Origin: Pseudoalteromonas denitrificans DSM 6059
Lineage (GTDB): Bacteria; Pseudomonadota; Gammaproteobacteria; Enterobacterales; Alteromonadaceae
DNA: 64,000 nt
Direction: 5' to 3'
NCBI RefSeq assembly: GCF_900112265.1
Contig: NZ_FOLO01000003.1
Coordinates: 124,001-188,000, forward strand
Below the pieces are notes generated by a model, which was not told the origin of the DNA, made no database searches, and saw only the letters and a list, made by a program, of their open reading frames with translations. Below, one piece after another: positions 54,473 to 64,000 of the stretch; the first letter of the stretch is position 1, and each line of letters opens with the position of its first letter. The position numbers and the translations under genes are program-made.

Positions 54473-56650
54473 ATGCGCTATTTTTTTAATTGCAAACCTA
54501 CTCTACTGCCCACATTTATTCTTTTAGTATTATCGAGTCAAACTATGGCTAAAGAGACTAATAAAAATTTCGAGCATATTGCTATTTTTGGTGATCAAAA
54601 TACGGTCAATGACATTCCTGGAAGCGCACATTTAATATCAGAATCTGAACTAGAAAAATTTGATTTTACCGATATTATGCGTACCTTAACTGCTATTCCC
54701 GGTGTATATATTTTAGAAGAAGACGGCTATGGTTTGCGACCTAATATAGGTATGAGAGGGACAGGGCAAAACCGAAGTGAAAAAGTAACAATAATGGAAG
54801 ATGGTGTACTAGCAGCTCCTGCACCATATGCAGCCCCTTCGGCATATTACTTTCCTACAGCTGGAAGAATGCAACAAATTGAAGTATTAAAAGGAACTTC
54901 AAGTGCGATATACGGACCAAGAACCACAGGTGGTGTTATAAATTTACTTTCTCGTAAGATCCCTGATGAAACGCTTTCTGGTGAATTAAAAGTTACCGCA
55001 GGTGAAGATAACTTTGCAAAATTCCATGCTTTTGCAGGAGGTTCAGGCCAAAACATCGCATCTTTGGTTGAGTTGTTCAATTATCAAGCCGATGGGTTCA
55101 AAAATATTAATCATACTAATACTGATAGCGGATTTGAAAAAAATGATATTTTGACAAAAGTAAAAATTAACAGTGATCCTAGTTCAGGGTATTACCAAGA
55201 ATTAGAGTTCAAAGTTAAATACTCAGATGAAAAGTCAAACGATACCTATATGGGACTCACTGATAATGATTTCAAAACTTCACCCTACTCTCGATATTCT
55301 GCTTCACAACTTGATAACATGACAACAACGCATAAGCAGTTACAGATAAATCACAGTGTTAAGTTTTCTGAACTCTATCAACTAGGGACATCATTTTACT
55401 ACAATGATTTTGCTAGAAATTGGTATAAGAGCAATAAAATTGATGGACAAAGCATAGGCGGAGAAGGTATTAAAATAGCTTCAAATTTTGATAAAGCAAA
55501 CCAAGAAACTCCGCTTGAAGTTCAGATTAAAGCAAATAATCGTAACTACTTATCAAAAGGAGTGCAATCTATACTCAGTGCAGACTTAAATGAGCATCAA
55601 GTAAAGTTTGGCATACGTTATCATCAAGATGAAATGGATAGATACCAGTGGGTAGATAAGTATTTGTTGGACAATAATTATATCATCTCTTTAACTGATC
55701 CTGGGATCCCTGGTACTGACTCAAATAGAGTCGATAGCGCTAAAGCCCTTGCTATCTATATACATGATGAAGTTTCATATAATGACTTTATGATAAACCT
55801 AGGTTTAAGATATGAAGATATGACTATTGAACGTCACGATTGGGGTAAGAATGATCCTAAAAGAGGGATTTCACCTAGTTATAAAGTTAATAAACTAGAT
55901 GTGTGGCTTCCTTCAGTTGCACTGACTTATAGGTTTGATAAAGACATAGTGCTATTAGCTGGAATACAAAAAGGGTTTGCGCCTCCAGCTCCAGGAAATG
56001 AAACAGCACAAGATGAAGAAAGTATAAATTATGAAATGGGTGTTAGATTAAATAAACAAGTATTTCATGGTGAAATCATTTCATTTTATTCTGATTATAA
56101 TAATATGCATGGTAACTGTACTGCCAGTCAAGGTTGTGAAGACGATAATGTAGGTAATCAATACAATGCAGGTGAAGTAAAAGTGACTGGCTTAGAGCTA
56201 AAAACAGGATATGAATTTAAAAATGTGTCTTTCAGTATTCCTTTAGATTTCACATATACTTATACACAAACTGAATTTTTGACTGATTTTAATTCTAATT
56301 TGGATACTTGGAGTAATGTTTCTAAAGGTGATAACTTGCCTTATGTGCCTTCAAATCAATTTCAATTATCAACGGGTTTAGTATTCGAGCAGTGGCGATC
56401 TGATGTGATAATACGTTATACAGATGATATGCGTACAACCGCTGGGACAGGAACCATACCTAGTGAACAACTGATTAAAAGTCGTACAGTTGTTGATTTA
56501 TCTGCGCACTATTATTTAACAAAAAATCAGGGAGTGACTTTCGCCGTAGATAACCTGTTAGATAATGAATATATATCAACCCGTACCCATGGCTCTATTA
56601 TGGTTGGTAAACCTCGTACTTTTTCTTTAGGCTATAAATACCAGTTTTAA
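54473..56650 (+). CDS. TonB-dependent receptor, FecA-like (2)
   Basis: 725 residues. Signal peptide ending SQTMAKE. Paralogue of the receptor at 50552: DIMRTLTAIPGVYILEEDGYGLRPNIGMRGTGQNRSEKVTIMEDGVL, then IEVLKGTSSAIYGPRTTGGVINLLSRKIPD, barrel end FSLGYKYQF, and the same outer Cys pair (CTASQGC). AAGGA precedes the ATG. I did not find a convincing Fur box in the 224-base gap upstream, so its control may differ from that of its paralogue. Confidence 0.92.
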   Translation: MRYFFNCKPTLLPTFILLVLSSQTMAKETNKNFEHIAIFGDQNTVNDIPGSAHLISESELEKFDFTDIMRTLTAIPGVYILEEDGYGLRPNIGMRGTGQNRSEKVTIMEDGVLAAPAPYAAPSAYYFPTAGRMQQIEVLKGTSSAIYGPRTTGGVINLLSRKIPDETLSGELKVTAGEDNFAKFHAFAGGSGQNIASLVELFNYQADGFKNINHTNTDSGFEKNDILTKVKINSDPSSGYYQELEFKVKYSDEKSNDTYMGLTDNDFKTSPYSRYSASQLDNMTTTHKQLQINHSVKFSELYQLGTSFYYNDFARNWYKSNKIDGQSIGGEGIKIASNFDKANQETPLEVQIKANNRNYLSKGVQSILSADLNEHQVKFGIRYHQDEMDRYQWVDKYLLDNNYIISLTDPGIPGTDSNRVDSAKALAIYIHDEVSYNDFMINLGLRYEDMTIERHDWGKNDPKRGISPSYKVNKLDVWLPSVALTYRFDKDIVLLAGIQKGFAPPAPGNETAQDEESINYEMGVRLNKQVFHGEIISFYSDYNNMHGNCTASQGCEDDNVGNQYNAGEVKVTGLELKTGYEFKNVSFSIPLDFTYTYTQTEFLTDFNSNLDTWSNVSKGDNLPYVPSNQFQLSTGLVFEQWRSDVIIRYTDDMRTTAGTGTIPSEQLIKSRTVVDLSAHYYLTKNQGVTFAVDNLLDNEYISTRTHGSIMVGKPRTFSLGYKYQF

Positions 56651-56784
56651 ATCATAGGTATAGTTGATTTATTCAATTTTCCTAAGTACTAAAATAATTA
56701 TACGCTGTCGTTAGCAATTATGTTAATCGAAATATATTTGCTAATTTGCTATGATAGCAATAACTCAAATTTTTAACTTTATAT

Positions 56785-57051
56785 ATGACTCAAAAACAAG
56801 CAAATAACCCTCTTCATGGTATTACACTAGAACAAATTATCATTAAACTTGAAAAAGAAATGGGCTGGGCTGAAATGGGGGAACAAGTAAAAATAAACTG
56901 TTTCACCAAAGATCCAAGCATAAAATCAAGTTTAAAGTTTTTGAGAAAGACCCCATGGGCAAGAACTCAGGTAGAACAGCTTTTTATTAATTTAAACCTA
57001 ACTGAAACACCAAACAACAGCTTTTCCTGGTCAAAAAACAAACACAAATAG
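56785..57051 (+). CDS. VF530 (DUF2132) small protein
   Basis: 88 residues. The family core [61 protein letters not shown] is characteristic. VF530 proteins are small helical proteins with a DNA-binding-like shape; role not established. It is isolated between the second receptor and the porin. Confidence 0.92.
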   Translation: MTQKQANNPLHGITLEQIIIKLEKEMGWAEMGEQVKINCFTKDPSIKSSLKFLRKTPWARTQVEQLFINLNLTETPNNSFSWSKNKHK

Positions 57052-57112
57052 GCGTAAAAGCCATTTTTGAACTAGTCTTGTAGGTGAATTATAATCACGC
57101 GGGATTATTTCA

Positions 57113-58288
57113 ATGAAATCACATCAATTACTTGCGTTGATCATCATGTCAGCGCTTTATTCCTTTAGTACTTTAGCCGAAGTTCGCATAAATGGATTTG
57201 CGTCAATTGTTGCAGGTAAAGATACATCCAGCAAAAACTTCAGAAACTCACCATACAACGATGAAATTAGTTTTAAACCAGAAACTAAATTTGCACTACA
57301 AGTCACAGCCGATTTATCCGAAGGTCTCAGTGCCACAGCCCAAATTATGGCTCGAGGTTCTAATGATTTTGATGCTAAATTTGAATGGGCATATTTAAGT
57401 TACGAAATAAACGATCATCATACACTCAGAGGAGGTAGGCTTAGATTACCCTTTTATAAATATTCAGATTATTTAGATGTTGGATATGCCTACCCTTGGG
57501 TTCGCCCTCCTCGTGCTATGTATAGTCTACTTTTTAGCTCTTACGATGGACTCAGCTTAATAAGTAATTATTCCGTGTTCGATTGGGATATTACAAGTAA
57601 CCTTGTTTACGGTACCGTTGAGGATACTTTTTTTTCAACTACTTCACCAACTGAAGGTAAACTTGATGACCTTTATGCAATCAATGTACAGTTTTCTAAA
57701 GACTGGTTTAGTGCCTATGTAGCCTATCTTGGTACAGATGTACTTGTACCAAGAGCCGATATAGAAACAGTTGCAGCCATTACCGATGCTGTTGCGCCAG
57801 GAAGAGGGACTGATATTCGAATAGACTCTGATTATGGTGACTTTTTAGGTTTGGGTTTTACACTAGACTTTGAAAACTGGCTGTTTAATACAGAGTGGTC
57901 CACTGTTGCTATTGAGAACAGTTTATCCTTAGATGCTGATCAGTGGTATGCCAGTTTAGGCTATCGATTTGATAATATAATGCCTTATGTTTCTTATCAG
58001 GAAACTGAAAATAAAAGACAAACGGTATCTATATCAAATACTCCATTACCGGCTCAAATTCACCCGGGACAACCGCCATTAAATACTTTTTTACAAGGCG
58101 TATTTGATGGATTAAAATTTGAATATATCGCCTATACTATAGGTGTAAGGTACGACTTTCATCCAAGTGCAGCACTAAAAGTAGAATATAACCGTTACGA
58201 GGATATTATTGATGCAGGGAGCTTAGGCAGCATTTCAGATCCTGAAAGTTCAGGTAATTTTTCTGTCGCTGTAGATCTTGTTTTTTAG
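57113..58288 (+). CDS. Porin-like outer-membrane protein
   Basis: 391 residues. Signal peptide ending STLAEV. The mature protein starts RINGFASIVAG and is built of porin strands (TKFALQVTADLSEGLSATAQIMARGS, YEINDHHTLRGGRLRLPFYKYSDYLDVGYAYPWVRPP), ending FSVAVDLVF. The type is like the anion- or phosphate-related porins found with small PstS-like proteins. GGGA precedes the ATG; nine bases separate it from the next gene. Confidence 0.88.
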   Translation: MKSHQLLALIIMSALYSFSTLAEVRINGFASIVAGKDTSSKNFRNSPYNDEISFKPETKFALQVTADLSEGLSATAQIMARGSNDFDAKFEWAYLSYEINDHHTLRGGRLRLPFYKYSDYLDVGYAYPWVRPPRAMYSLLFSSYDGLSLISNYSVFDWDITSNLVYGTVEDTFFSTTSPTEGKLDDLYAINVQFSKDWFSAYVAYLGTDVLVPRADIETVAAITDAVAPGRGTDIRIDSDYGDFLGLGFTLDFENWLFNTEWSTVAIENSLSLDADQWYASLGYRFDNIMPYVSYQETENKRQTVSISNTPLPAQIHPGQPPLNTFLQGVFDGLKFEYIAYTIGVRYDFHPSAALKVEYNRYEDIIDAGSLGSISDPESSGNFSVAVDLVF

Positions 58289-58297
58289 GGGATTAAC

Positions 58298-58708
58298 ATG
58301 AAGCTTAAACTATGTTTTGTAACACTCACCCTCATGAGTCATCTTGCTATTGCTGATATTGCTGTAATAGTACATCCATCAAATGCCAATGCGATGGATG
58401 CATCAGCCATTTCTCGGTTATTTTTAGGAAAATCTAAAAAATTTCCGGATGGAACTGTTGCAATACCTTTAAATCAAGCTGAAGCAAGTAGTGCCACGGG
58501 TTTATTTAATTCTAAAGCATTGAAAAAATCATCAAGTCAATTAAAAGCTTATTGGTCAAAATTAGTTTTTACTGGTAAAGGAACGCCGCCAAGAAGTGTT
58601 GAAAGTGATATTGATGTATTAGATCTTGTTGCATCAAACCCCAATATTATCGGTTATATAGACTCTGCAGCCTTGACCGACAAAGTTAAAGTACTCACTA
58701 CATTTTAA
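58298..58708 (+). CDS. Small PstS-like phosphate-binding-type protein
   Basis: 136 residues. Signal peptide ending LAIADI. The pattern IAVIVHPSNANAMDASAISRLFLGKSKKFPDGTVAIPLNQ and YWSKLVFTGKGTPPRSVESD..VLDLVASNPNIIGYIDSAAL is that of PBP-like half-domain proteins named phosphate ABC transporter substrate-binding protein, only one lobe long. GGGGA precedes the ATG. With the porin it forms a pair; direct phosphate binding is unproven. Confidence 0.85.
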   Translation: MKLKLCFVTLTLMSHLAIADIAVIVHPSNANAMDASAISRLFLGKSKKFPDGTVAIPLNQAEASSATGLFNSKALKKSSSQLKAYWSKLVFTGKGTPPRSVESDIDVLDLVASNPNIIGYIDSAALTDKVKVLTTF

Positions 58709-58717
58709 AACTGTGGT

Positions 58718-58759
58718 TTCACTCAGTTTATGATGTTTAAAATGAATAAACTGAGTGAA
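58718..58759. terminator. Inverted repeat between convergent genes
   Basis: TTCACTCAGTTTAT (58718-58731) pairs exactly with ATAAACTGAGTGAA (58746-58759) around a 14-base loop. Between the PstS-like gene and the convergent thioesterase gene it is a likely two-way terminator, with no strong T run. Confidence 0.7.
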
Positions 58760-58783
58760 TTTAAAGCATTTATAAATATAATA

Positions 58784-59317
58784 TTAGCTATGATGTTTTT
58801 TCTTAGAGTCTAATAGCATTTTCCAATGCATAATCGGCTCAGGTAACTCTGGAGTGCTCTCATTAAAATTTGCAACCTTCAATAATTCATCAATTTCAAT
58901 GCGCCTTCCTTTATGTATAAATACACCTCGAACATATGCTACCGCATGTAAGGTATTTTCAGATTCAAATCTTTGCTCTATGTAATAGTACTTTTCATCC
59001 CAACCAATCATTTTTGTCTTAATATCAAATTTTTGAAAAGGCTTCACTTCTCTTATATAGGTAACAGTACAAGCATTCATGATAGGCATCCATTTATCTT
59101 TAATAAATAAATGTAACAATCCCATTTCGGCCATCAGCCAAGTTCGAGCTAAATCCATCATAGCTAAATATCGGGAGTTATTTAGATGAAAGTTAATATC
59201 ACAGTCACTTGGTAAGGCACGAAATGATATTTTGCCTTCATCAAGTAATCCAATGCGATATCGTAATCTCTTAACTTTGAACAGTAAAATATAAAACAAT
59301 CTAAAATATAAATTCAT
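58784..59317 (-). CDS. Hotdog-fold acyl-CoA thioesterase-like protein
   Basis: 177 residues. The 4HBT/THEM6-like signature is FRALPSDCDINFHLNNSRYLAMMDLARTWLM with the catalytic Asp near DINFHLNN, then NACTVTYIREVKPFQKFDIKTKMIGWDEKYYYIEQRF. A helical N-terminal stretch (NLYFRLFYILLFKVKRLRY) may associate with the membrane. It should cleave acyl thioesters; the substrate is unknown. It is monocistronic on the minus strand. Confidence 0.85.
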   Translation of the reverse strand: MNLYFRLFYILLFKVKRLRYRIGLLDEGKISFRALPSDCDINFHLNNSRYLAMMDLARTWLMAEMGLLHLFIKDKWMPIMNACTVTYIREVKPFQKFDIKTKMIGWDEKYYYIEQRFESENTLHAVAYVRGVFIHKGRRIEIDELLKVANFNESTPELPEPIMHWKMLLDSKKKHHS

Positions 59318-59400
59318 TAAGCACGCCTCTTTAAATTAAAGCTAGCTTACCAGTTTAATAGAATAAAAACTCTATATAAATTTAATGCTAGTTTAAAAAT

Positions 59401-59423
59401 AAAAAAACAGACCTAAAGGTCTG
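59401..59423 (-). terminator. Terminator of the YeeN-like gene
   Basis: On the minus strand CAGACC and GGTCTG pair around TTTA, followed by seven T (A run at 59401-59407 on the plus strand). Confidence 0.88.
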
Positions 59424-59455
59424 CTTCATTATATTCTATAACTTTATATTAAAAG

Positions 59456-60166
59456 TTAAAACTCTGCGTTGTGATATACATTTTGTACATCATCACAGTC
59501 TTCTAGCATTTCGAGAAAACGTTCAAAAACGTCTACATCTTCACCGGATATAGCCGTCATAGACTGTGGAACAAAAGAAATTTCTTCAACATCTAATGTT
59601 ACATTCATACCATCAAGAACAGTTTTAGTTTTGTTAAACTCTGTATGAGGTGCAAAAACAGTGATTTTACCCTCTTCGCATTCAACATCTGTTACATCTA
59701 CATCAGCCATCATTAATGCTTCAAGAACAACTTCATCATCATCACCATCAAAAACAAAAATCGCTAAATGATCAAACATATGTGCCACAGAATTTTGTGC
59801 ACCAATTTTTGACTTTGCTTTTGTAAAACAAACTCGTACATCAGCAAATGTACGACTATTATTATCGGTTAAACAATCTACTATTATCATAGTATTGCCA
59901 GGTGCATAACCTTCATAGCGCGTCGCACTGTAATCTTCGCCACCGCCGCCTTTTGCTTTATCAATAGCACGGTCTATAACATGTGTTGGTACTTGATCTT
60001 TTTTTGCTCGCTCAATTAAACGACGCAGAGCTAAATTCCCATCAGGATCTACTCCGCCATTTTTGGCACTCACATAAATTTCTTTACCGTATTTAGAGTA
60101 AATTTTAGTTTTTTGACCAGCTGTTTTAGCTATATCATTTTTTTTATTCTGGAAAGCTCTGCCCAT
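59456..60166 (-). CDS. yeeN: YebC/PmpR-family protein, YeeN subtype
   Basis: 236 residues from ATG 60166, preceded by AGGA; a longer frame to 60241 would add an unrelated stretch. The start [38 protein letters not shown], then [49 protein letters not shown] and the end [12 protein letters not shown], are the YeeN form of the YebC family rather than the general YebC (which starts AGHSKW). Family members bind DNA or, as recent work suggests, aid translation. A strong terminator follows. Confidence 0.92.
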   Translation of the reverse strand: MGRAFQNKKNDIAKTAGQKTKIYSKYGKEIYVSAKNGGVDPDGNLALRRLIERAKKDQVPTHVIDRAIDKAKGGGGEDYSATRYEGYAPGNTMIIVDCLTDNNSRTFADVRVCFTKAKSKIGAQNSVAHMFDHLAIFVFDGDDDEVVLEALMMADVDVTDVECEEGKITVFAPHTEFNKTKTVLDGMNVTLDVEEISFVPQSMTAISGEDVDVFERFLEMLEDCDDVQNVYHNAEF

Positions 60167-60451
60167 CTGAATCCTACCTAATATGTGACAATAAAAATAA
60201 TGAGCCAATTTTAACGGTAAAGAGGGGTCAAACTCCAGCATAATGATACGAATTTATGTCAGAAATCTATATATTTATACTTAAATAAAGGCGTTTTTTA
60301 TTAAAGAGAGAAATTTAGCAGTTAGTTTTAAATCCTTCGTCGTTAAATACACTATCTAATGAAACAACTATGCTTGCTCGATTGAATTCGTGATTGTTTC
60401 TAAATACTTTACTCATATATAATAATGAATTAACTACAGGTGAAAAACGAT

Positions 60452-60751
60452 ATGAACAAAGTAAATATTGATGATATGCAAAAGAGTGCAATCAAAGCGG
60501 CTAAAATTCTTAAAGCGATGAGCAATGAAAGCCGTTTAATCATTCTCTGTCATTTAGGTATGGAAGAAATGTCAGTCACTCAGTTAAATAAGCATGTTCT
60601 ATTAAGTCAATCTAGCCTATCGCAACATTTAGCAAAACTTCGCCAAGATGGTTTGGTGAAAACCCGACGCGAATCACAAACGATTTATTATAGTATTGCT
60701 GACGAAATTGTTGGAAAGATAATTACTTTACTACAAAACGAATATTGCTAA
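60452..60751 (+). CDS. ArsR-family transcriptional regulator
   Basis: 99 residues from ATG 60452, eight bases after AGGTGA; a GTG at 60440 overlaps this site. Winged helix-turn-helix: AAKILKAMSNESRLIILCHLGMEEMSVTQLNKHVLLSQSSLSQHLAKLRQDGLVKTRRESQTIYYSI. No typical metal-binding Cys cluster of ArsR or SmtB is present apart from one Cys each in ILCHL and the end NEYC, so it may sense redox or sulfur like BigR/YgaV; unproven. Its end is five bases from the convergent fpr gene. Confidence 0.9.
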   Translation: MNKVNIDDMQKSAIKAAKILKAMSNESRLIILCHLGMEEMSVTQLNKHVLLSQSSLSQHLAKLRQDGLVKTRRESQTIYYSIADEIVGKIITLLQNEYC

Positions 60752-60755
60752 TTGC

Positions 60756-61496
60756 TCACCAGTATTGTTCAACGGTGATATTCCCAGGCGTTCGTCTGCG
60801 ATTACGTTCATAGCCTAACTTATTTAATGTTAAACTCGTTTCTTTGACCATATCTGGATTCCCGCAGATCATGAACTGACTCAATTTTGGCTCAGGTTTT
60901 AAATCAATAAATTTCATTAATTCACCAGACGCTATTAATGAAGGTATTCGTCCAGTTAAGCCACTTGGGTTTTTTTGTCTGCTTAATATTGAGACAAATT
61001 TTAATTGCGGGTTTTCATCACAGAGTGTTTGAATCAAGTATTGATAAGATAAATCTTCTTTCTCCCTAACACCATGTACTAATATCACTTCTTTAAATTT
61101 ATGCCAGACTTCACCTTGTTGTAAAATTGATAAAAAGGGCCCTATTGCTGTGCCTGTTGACAATAACCATAATTGTTCACTTTTAGGAACCTCATCTAGT
61201 GTGAAAAAGCCTGATGCAGTTTGCGAAATTTCAATTTTATCTCCTACTTTCAAATCAGACAAAGGGCATGTCAGTTTTCCTTGTTCTACTTTAACTAAAT
61301 AAAACTCTAAATCCTTATTATTAGAAGCATTTACAAATGAATAAGCCCTAGCAATTCTTTTAGAATTTACATTCATGGCTAACTTTGTAAACTGCCCGGC
61401 TTGAAATGAATTGATCGGAGCATTAACAATTATCGAAAATAACTTATCATTCCACCACTTTATGTTTTTAACTTTTGCGGTCAACCACTTAGCCAT
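60756..61496 (-). CDS. fpr: Ferredoxin--NADP+ reductase
   Basis: 246 residues. FAD domain with FQAGQFTKLAMN and RAYSFVNASNN; NADP domain with LLSTGTAIGPFLSIL, VREKEDLSYQ, ILSRQ and MICGNPDMV; C-terminus NITVEQYW with the closing aromatic Trp. It moves electrons between NADPH and ferredoxin or flavodoxin. It is monocistronic. Confidence 0.94.
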   Translation of the reverse strand: MAKWLTAKVKNIKWWNDKLFSIIVNAPINSFQAGQFTKLAMNVNSKRIARAYSFVNASNNKDLEFYLVKVEQGKLTCPLSDLKVGDKIEISQTASGFFTLDEVPKSEQLWLLSTGTAIGPFLSILQQGEVWHKFKEVILVHGVREKEDLSYQYLIQTLCDENPQLKFVSILSRQKNPSGLTGRIPSLIASGELMKFIDLKPEPKLSQFMICGNPDMVKETSLTLNKLGYERNRRRTPGNITVEQYW

Positions 61497-61566
61497 TTTA
61501 ATATTCCAAACTATAAGTTACTTTAAAAATGGGCTTAAATTGTCTTTTTATCAAGGTTTTAACAAT

Positions 61567-61594
61567 AAAAAAAGGACAACAGTCGTTGTCCTTT
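61567..61594 (-). terminator. Terminator of the S8 peptidase gene
   Basis: AAAGGACAAC (61571-61580) pairs exactly with GTTGTCCTTT (61585-61594) around AGTC. On the minus strand the hairpin is followed by seven T, so it ends transcription of the protease gene. Confidence 0.92.
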
Positions 61595-61624
61595 ATAAAC
61601 TTATTTGGGGAAAATGAGTTTAAT

Positions 61625-63742
61625 TTATTTTGGTGTAGCTTCTAGCTTTAATGTCATACCAGATGCAGCTGAATAACCATAGATATCTATGTACCATTTA
61701 CCTGCTGTTGGCGTCGTGAATGCACAAGATTCAGAATTCCCATTTTCAAATGGACGACAGTCATATGAAGACGATGTCGATTGTCTACCTTGAGTAACAT
61801 ACAAATCTGCATCACCTGTACCACCAGAAATAGCAACGTTTAAATCAGCATATCCTTCAGCTAAGTCGAAGGTATAACGCGTCCAACTTCTTCTTGAAAC
61901 AGATACATCGTTAATAGTTTCATTAACTGGCTGAACAATACCACCATTTCCGCTATCTGCTGTGTAACTTCCTGTTAAGCTAACACCTGAAAAACCGCTA
62001 TATGCTTTAATACGAACATGATAGGTTCCCGCTGTTTGAGTTACAGTACAAGACTCTGTATTGCCATTTTCAAATGGGCGGCAATCATAGCTGCTATCAG
62101 TGGGTGCTGAACCAAACTTAACGTACATGTCTGCATCACCTGAGCCACCGCTCATAGAAAATGAAATCTTGGTCGCACCAGCTGGCACTTCCATAGTGTA
62201 AACAACATCACTTCCAGTTATTGCTTCTAAACCCGTTGCTGCAACACCATTTTCAAGCACATTATTGCCTACTGGTGGCTCAACTGGTCCCGTGCCATTT
62301 CCATCACAACCGTTAGCTGTAATAGAGTCTATTGCATCTTTAGTTTGTACTAAACCATAACCAAACTTAACATCTCGCCCTGCTGCACCTAAATCTTGCG
62401 CTGTTGAGTTAAGTACATTACGAATTTCTACGTTAGTACATGAGGGATGATGACTCCATACTAATGCCGCAACACCAGCTACATGTGGAGAAGCCATTGA
62501 AGTACCACTCTTTTTACCATAGTTGCCAGCACCGATATTAATGCTTGTACTTGAATCAAGGTTAGCTAGCATAGTTGCGCCATCAGAATCTGATACTGTT
62601 ACGCCAGGTATTGTTGTCGCATTAGTATCTCCTAATGTGCCACCAAAAGCGCCTGATGCATTATTGTATATAATTGCACCAATACCACCGCTATCTTCAC
62701 AGGCTTTCACTTTATCATGAAAAGAAATATTACCTCGTTGAATTAAACAAATGCGACCTGATGCGCCATTATCTATCGCTTCACCTGTCCCTAAATTATA
62801 AAGTGTTCCACTTGCTGAACCTTTATTTTCCATTGCATTTGCCGTATAGCTAACACCCGCAACTGAAACTTCAATTACAGAGCCTAAGCCATCTGGATAA
62901 GTTGAATAAACATCCACACCAGGGCCTGAAATTTCAACTGGATTATTTTTTTGTGAAAAATCAGCAAGGGCTTTATTGCTATCTATAGCAGCAAATGACA
63001 TTACAGAATCATAAGAAGCAGGGAAACTTTCGACATCAGTTGTATTAGTTGCAACCCCATCGTTACCAGCTGCTGCAATTAATAATACACCAGCATCATA
63101 AGCTGCTTTATACCATTTTTCTCTGCTGTGCTTGAACCTGTGCCACCTAAGCTCATATTAATGACATCTGCACCATTCGTTTTACAGGTATTAATTGCAT
63201 TCACTAAATCAGATGAATAACCCCAAATACTTTAATAATATGCATGCTTGGGTTTGTTCCAATAACATTACGAACACCAATACCATTATTTAATGCCGCA
63301 ATAGTACCTGCAACATGAGTTCCGTGTGGACCGCCGTGATCAAACCAGTTACCCGTTCCACTATCATTAGTGCCAGAAATGGTGTCACCTTTAAGGCCCA
63401 TATCTTCATGTGGTAAGTTTAAACCTGAATCAATCACACATATTTTTTACCACCTGAACTAGCTGATGCGACACTATCATCGACTTGATCCGCTTGAACC
63501 ATCGCAATGCCATAAGGTGAACTTTGTCCCATAAAACGTCGTGGTAAATCTTCTTCAACGTACTGCACATTATTATCAAAACTTAACACAATGGCATCTG
63601 TTGCACTTAGCTCTGCTGCGATCACATTAGTATTTGCATGCTCGGCTTTTATTTTACCCCCTAGCATTTTATTACCCTGGATGATTTCAATTATAATTCT
63701 TGTCTGCCCTAAAACGGAGCATGAATGCAACACTTGAAACAA
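61625..63742 (-). pseudogene. Subtilisin-like (S8) secreted protease, broken by three frameshifts
   Basis: Parts lie in three frames: a truncated propeptide-like N-part with NVQYVEED (63742-63434), the Asp and His region VIDSGLNLPHEDMG, GPHGTHVAG (63437-63204), INMSLGGTGSSTAE in the next frame, and from about 63125 the rest, with AAAGNDG, a PA insert (DKVKACEDSGGIGAIIYNN), the Ser motif GTSMASPHVAG and two PPC domains (SYDCRPFENGN repeated). The breaks are at short runs of one base: A in AAAAAA near 63446, G in GGGG near 63217, A in AAAAA near 63117. No signal peptide precedes the start. The full triad is encoded, so it was recently active or the breaks are sequence errors. Confidence 0.85.
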
Positions 63743-64000
63743 AAATGAAATATATATTTAATACTCAAACTGTGAATGAATGTAAACACATACGATATAC
63801 AATTCACCCTTGTTTTTACTAGGTTTAGGTTGCCTCTCTCATTGTTTCTATTTAATATACAATTTTTTCACTTCTTCTATGGAAGTTATTTCTTAAATTT
63901 AATTCGAATTTCAAAGAAAAAATTTACAATCTAACAAGCATTGCTTAGCAAATGTAAACAATGTGATTTTTATATTTTTTGGTAGAGAAAAAATGAATAA
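63743..64000. other. Intergenic, right edge
   Basis: AT-rich region between the protease remnant and the window end. No gene is seen; the ATG at 63994 on the plus strand might start another gene outside the window, but only two codons are visible. Confidence 0.4.

Noticed and set aside
63994..64000. Start of a new gene at the right edge
   Set aside because: Only ATG-AAT and one base are visible and the ribosome site is weak.

Overview
This window looks like chromosomal DNA of a low-GC marine gammaproteobacterium of the Alteromonadales type (Pseudoalteromonas, Colwellia or Thalassotalea-like). The evidence is the AT-rich sequence, several TonB-dependent receptors, PqiABC, a YeeN-type YebC protein, a GlyGly-CTERM exported protein, imelysin iron-uptake genes and many exported proteins of the kinds common in that group. 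The organism call is inference. I saw no tRNA, rRNA, CRISPR array, insertion sequence or prophage.

Left end (1-7.9 kb): a cut-off MotA/TolQ/ExbB-type channel gene is followed at operon spacing by a degenerate Hsp70/actin-like protein and two tandem von Willebrand A (VWA) proteins. Both VWA proteins start with a membrane helix carrying an aspartate in an ExbD/TolR-like F-[LI]-D-[IV]-[MI] context. This suggests a proton-motive-force-driven envelope machine with VWA domains in place of the usual periplasmic domain, and it is the best candidate here for an undescribed system. Two lipoproteins and a lipoprotein M48 protease follow on the same strand.

8-21.5 kb: a glycosyltransferase, a ThrE-type exporter and a surface-type lipoprotein precede a four-gene same-strand block: a TPR/beta-barrel protein, a FecR-domain protein, a lipoprotein with six PKD-like repeats plus a PQQ-like propeller, and a CHASE2-class III nucleotide cyclase.

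21.5-31 kb (minus strand): a cupredoxin / GGDEF-EAL / outer-membrane barrel operon, an iron-type alcohol dehydrogenase, a chemotaxis receptor with a c-type haem sensor domain, a DUF4136 lipoprotein, and the yiaW-yiaV-like pair. The 31.0-31.75 kb gap holds a frameshifted small exported-protein gene and a start-less reading frame.

31.7-44.3 kb: pqiABC, a relic of a GGDEF gene, an exported cyclophilin, a UshA-like nucleotidase, a PhnD-like binding protein paired with a membrane protein, an S1/P1 nuclease and an Oar-like TonB-dependent receptor. The nucleotidase, nuclease and receptor would fit nucleic-acid or nucleotide scavenging.

44.3-58.7 kb: tyrosine/homogentisate catabolism (MarR regulator, hmgA, maiA) with a clear palindromic operator; then an iron-uptake block (DUF4856 lipoprotein, imelysin-like lipoprotein, TonB receptor) preceded by a perfect FNR-type box and a good Fur-type box; a fatty-acid-hydroxylase-like membrane protein, a CheY-like regulator, a second paralogous TonB receptor, a VF530 protein, and a porin plus small PstS-like protein pair.

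Right end (58.7-64 kb): a thioesterase, YeeN/YebC, an ArsR-type regulator, ferredoxin-NADP reductase, and a subtilisin-like protease broken by three one-base homopolymer frameshifts.
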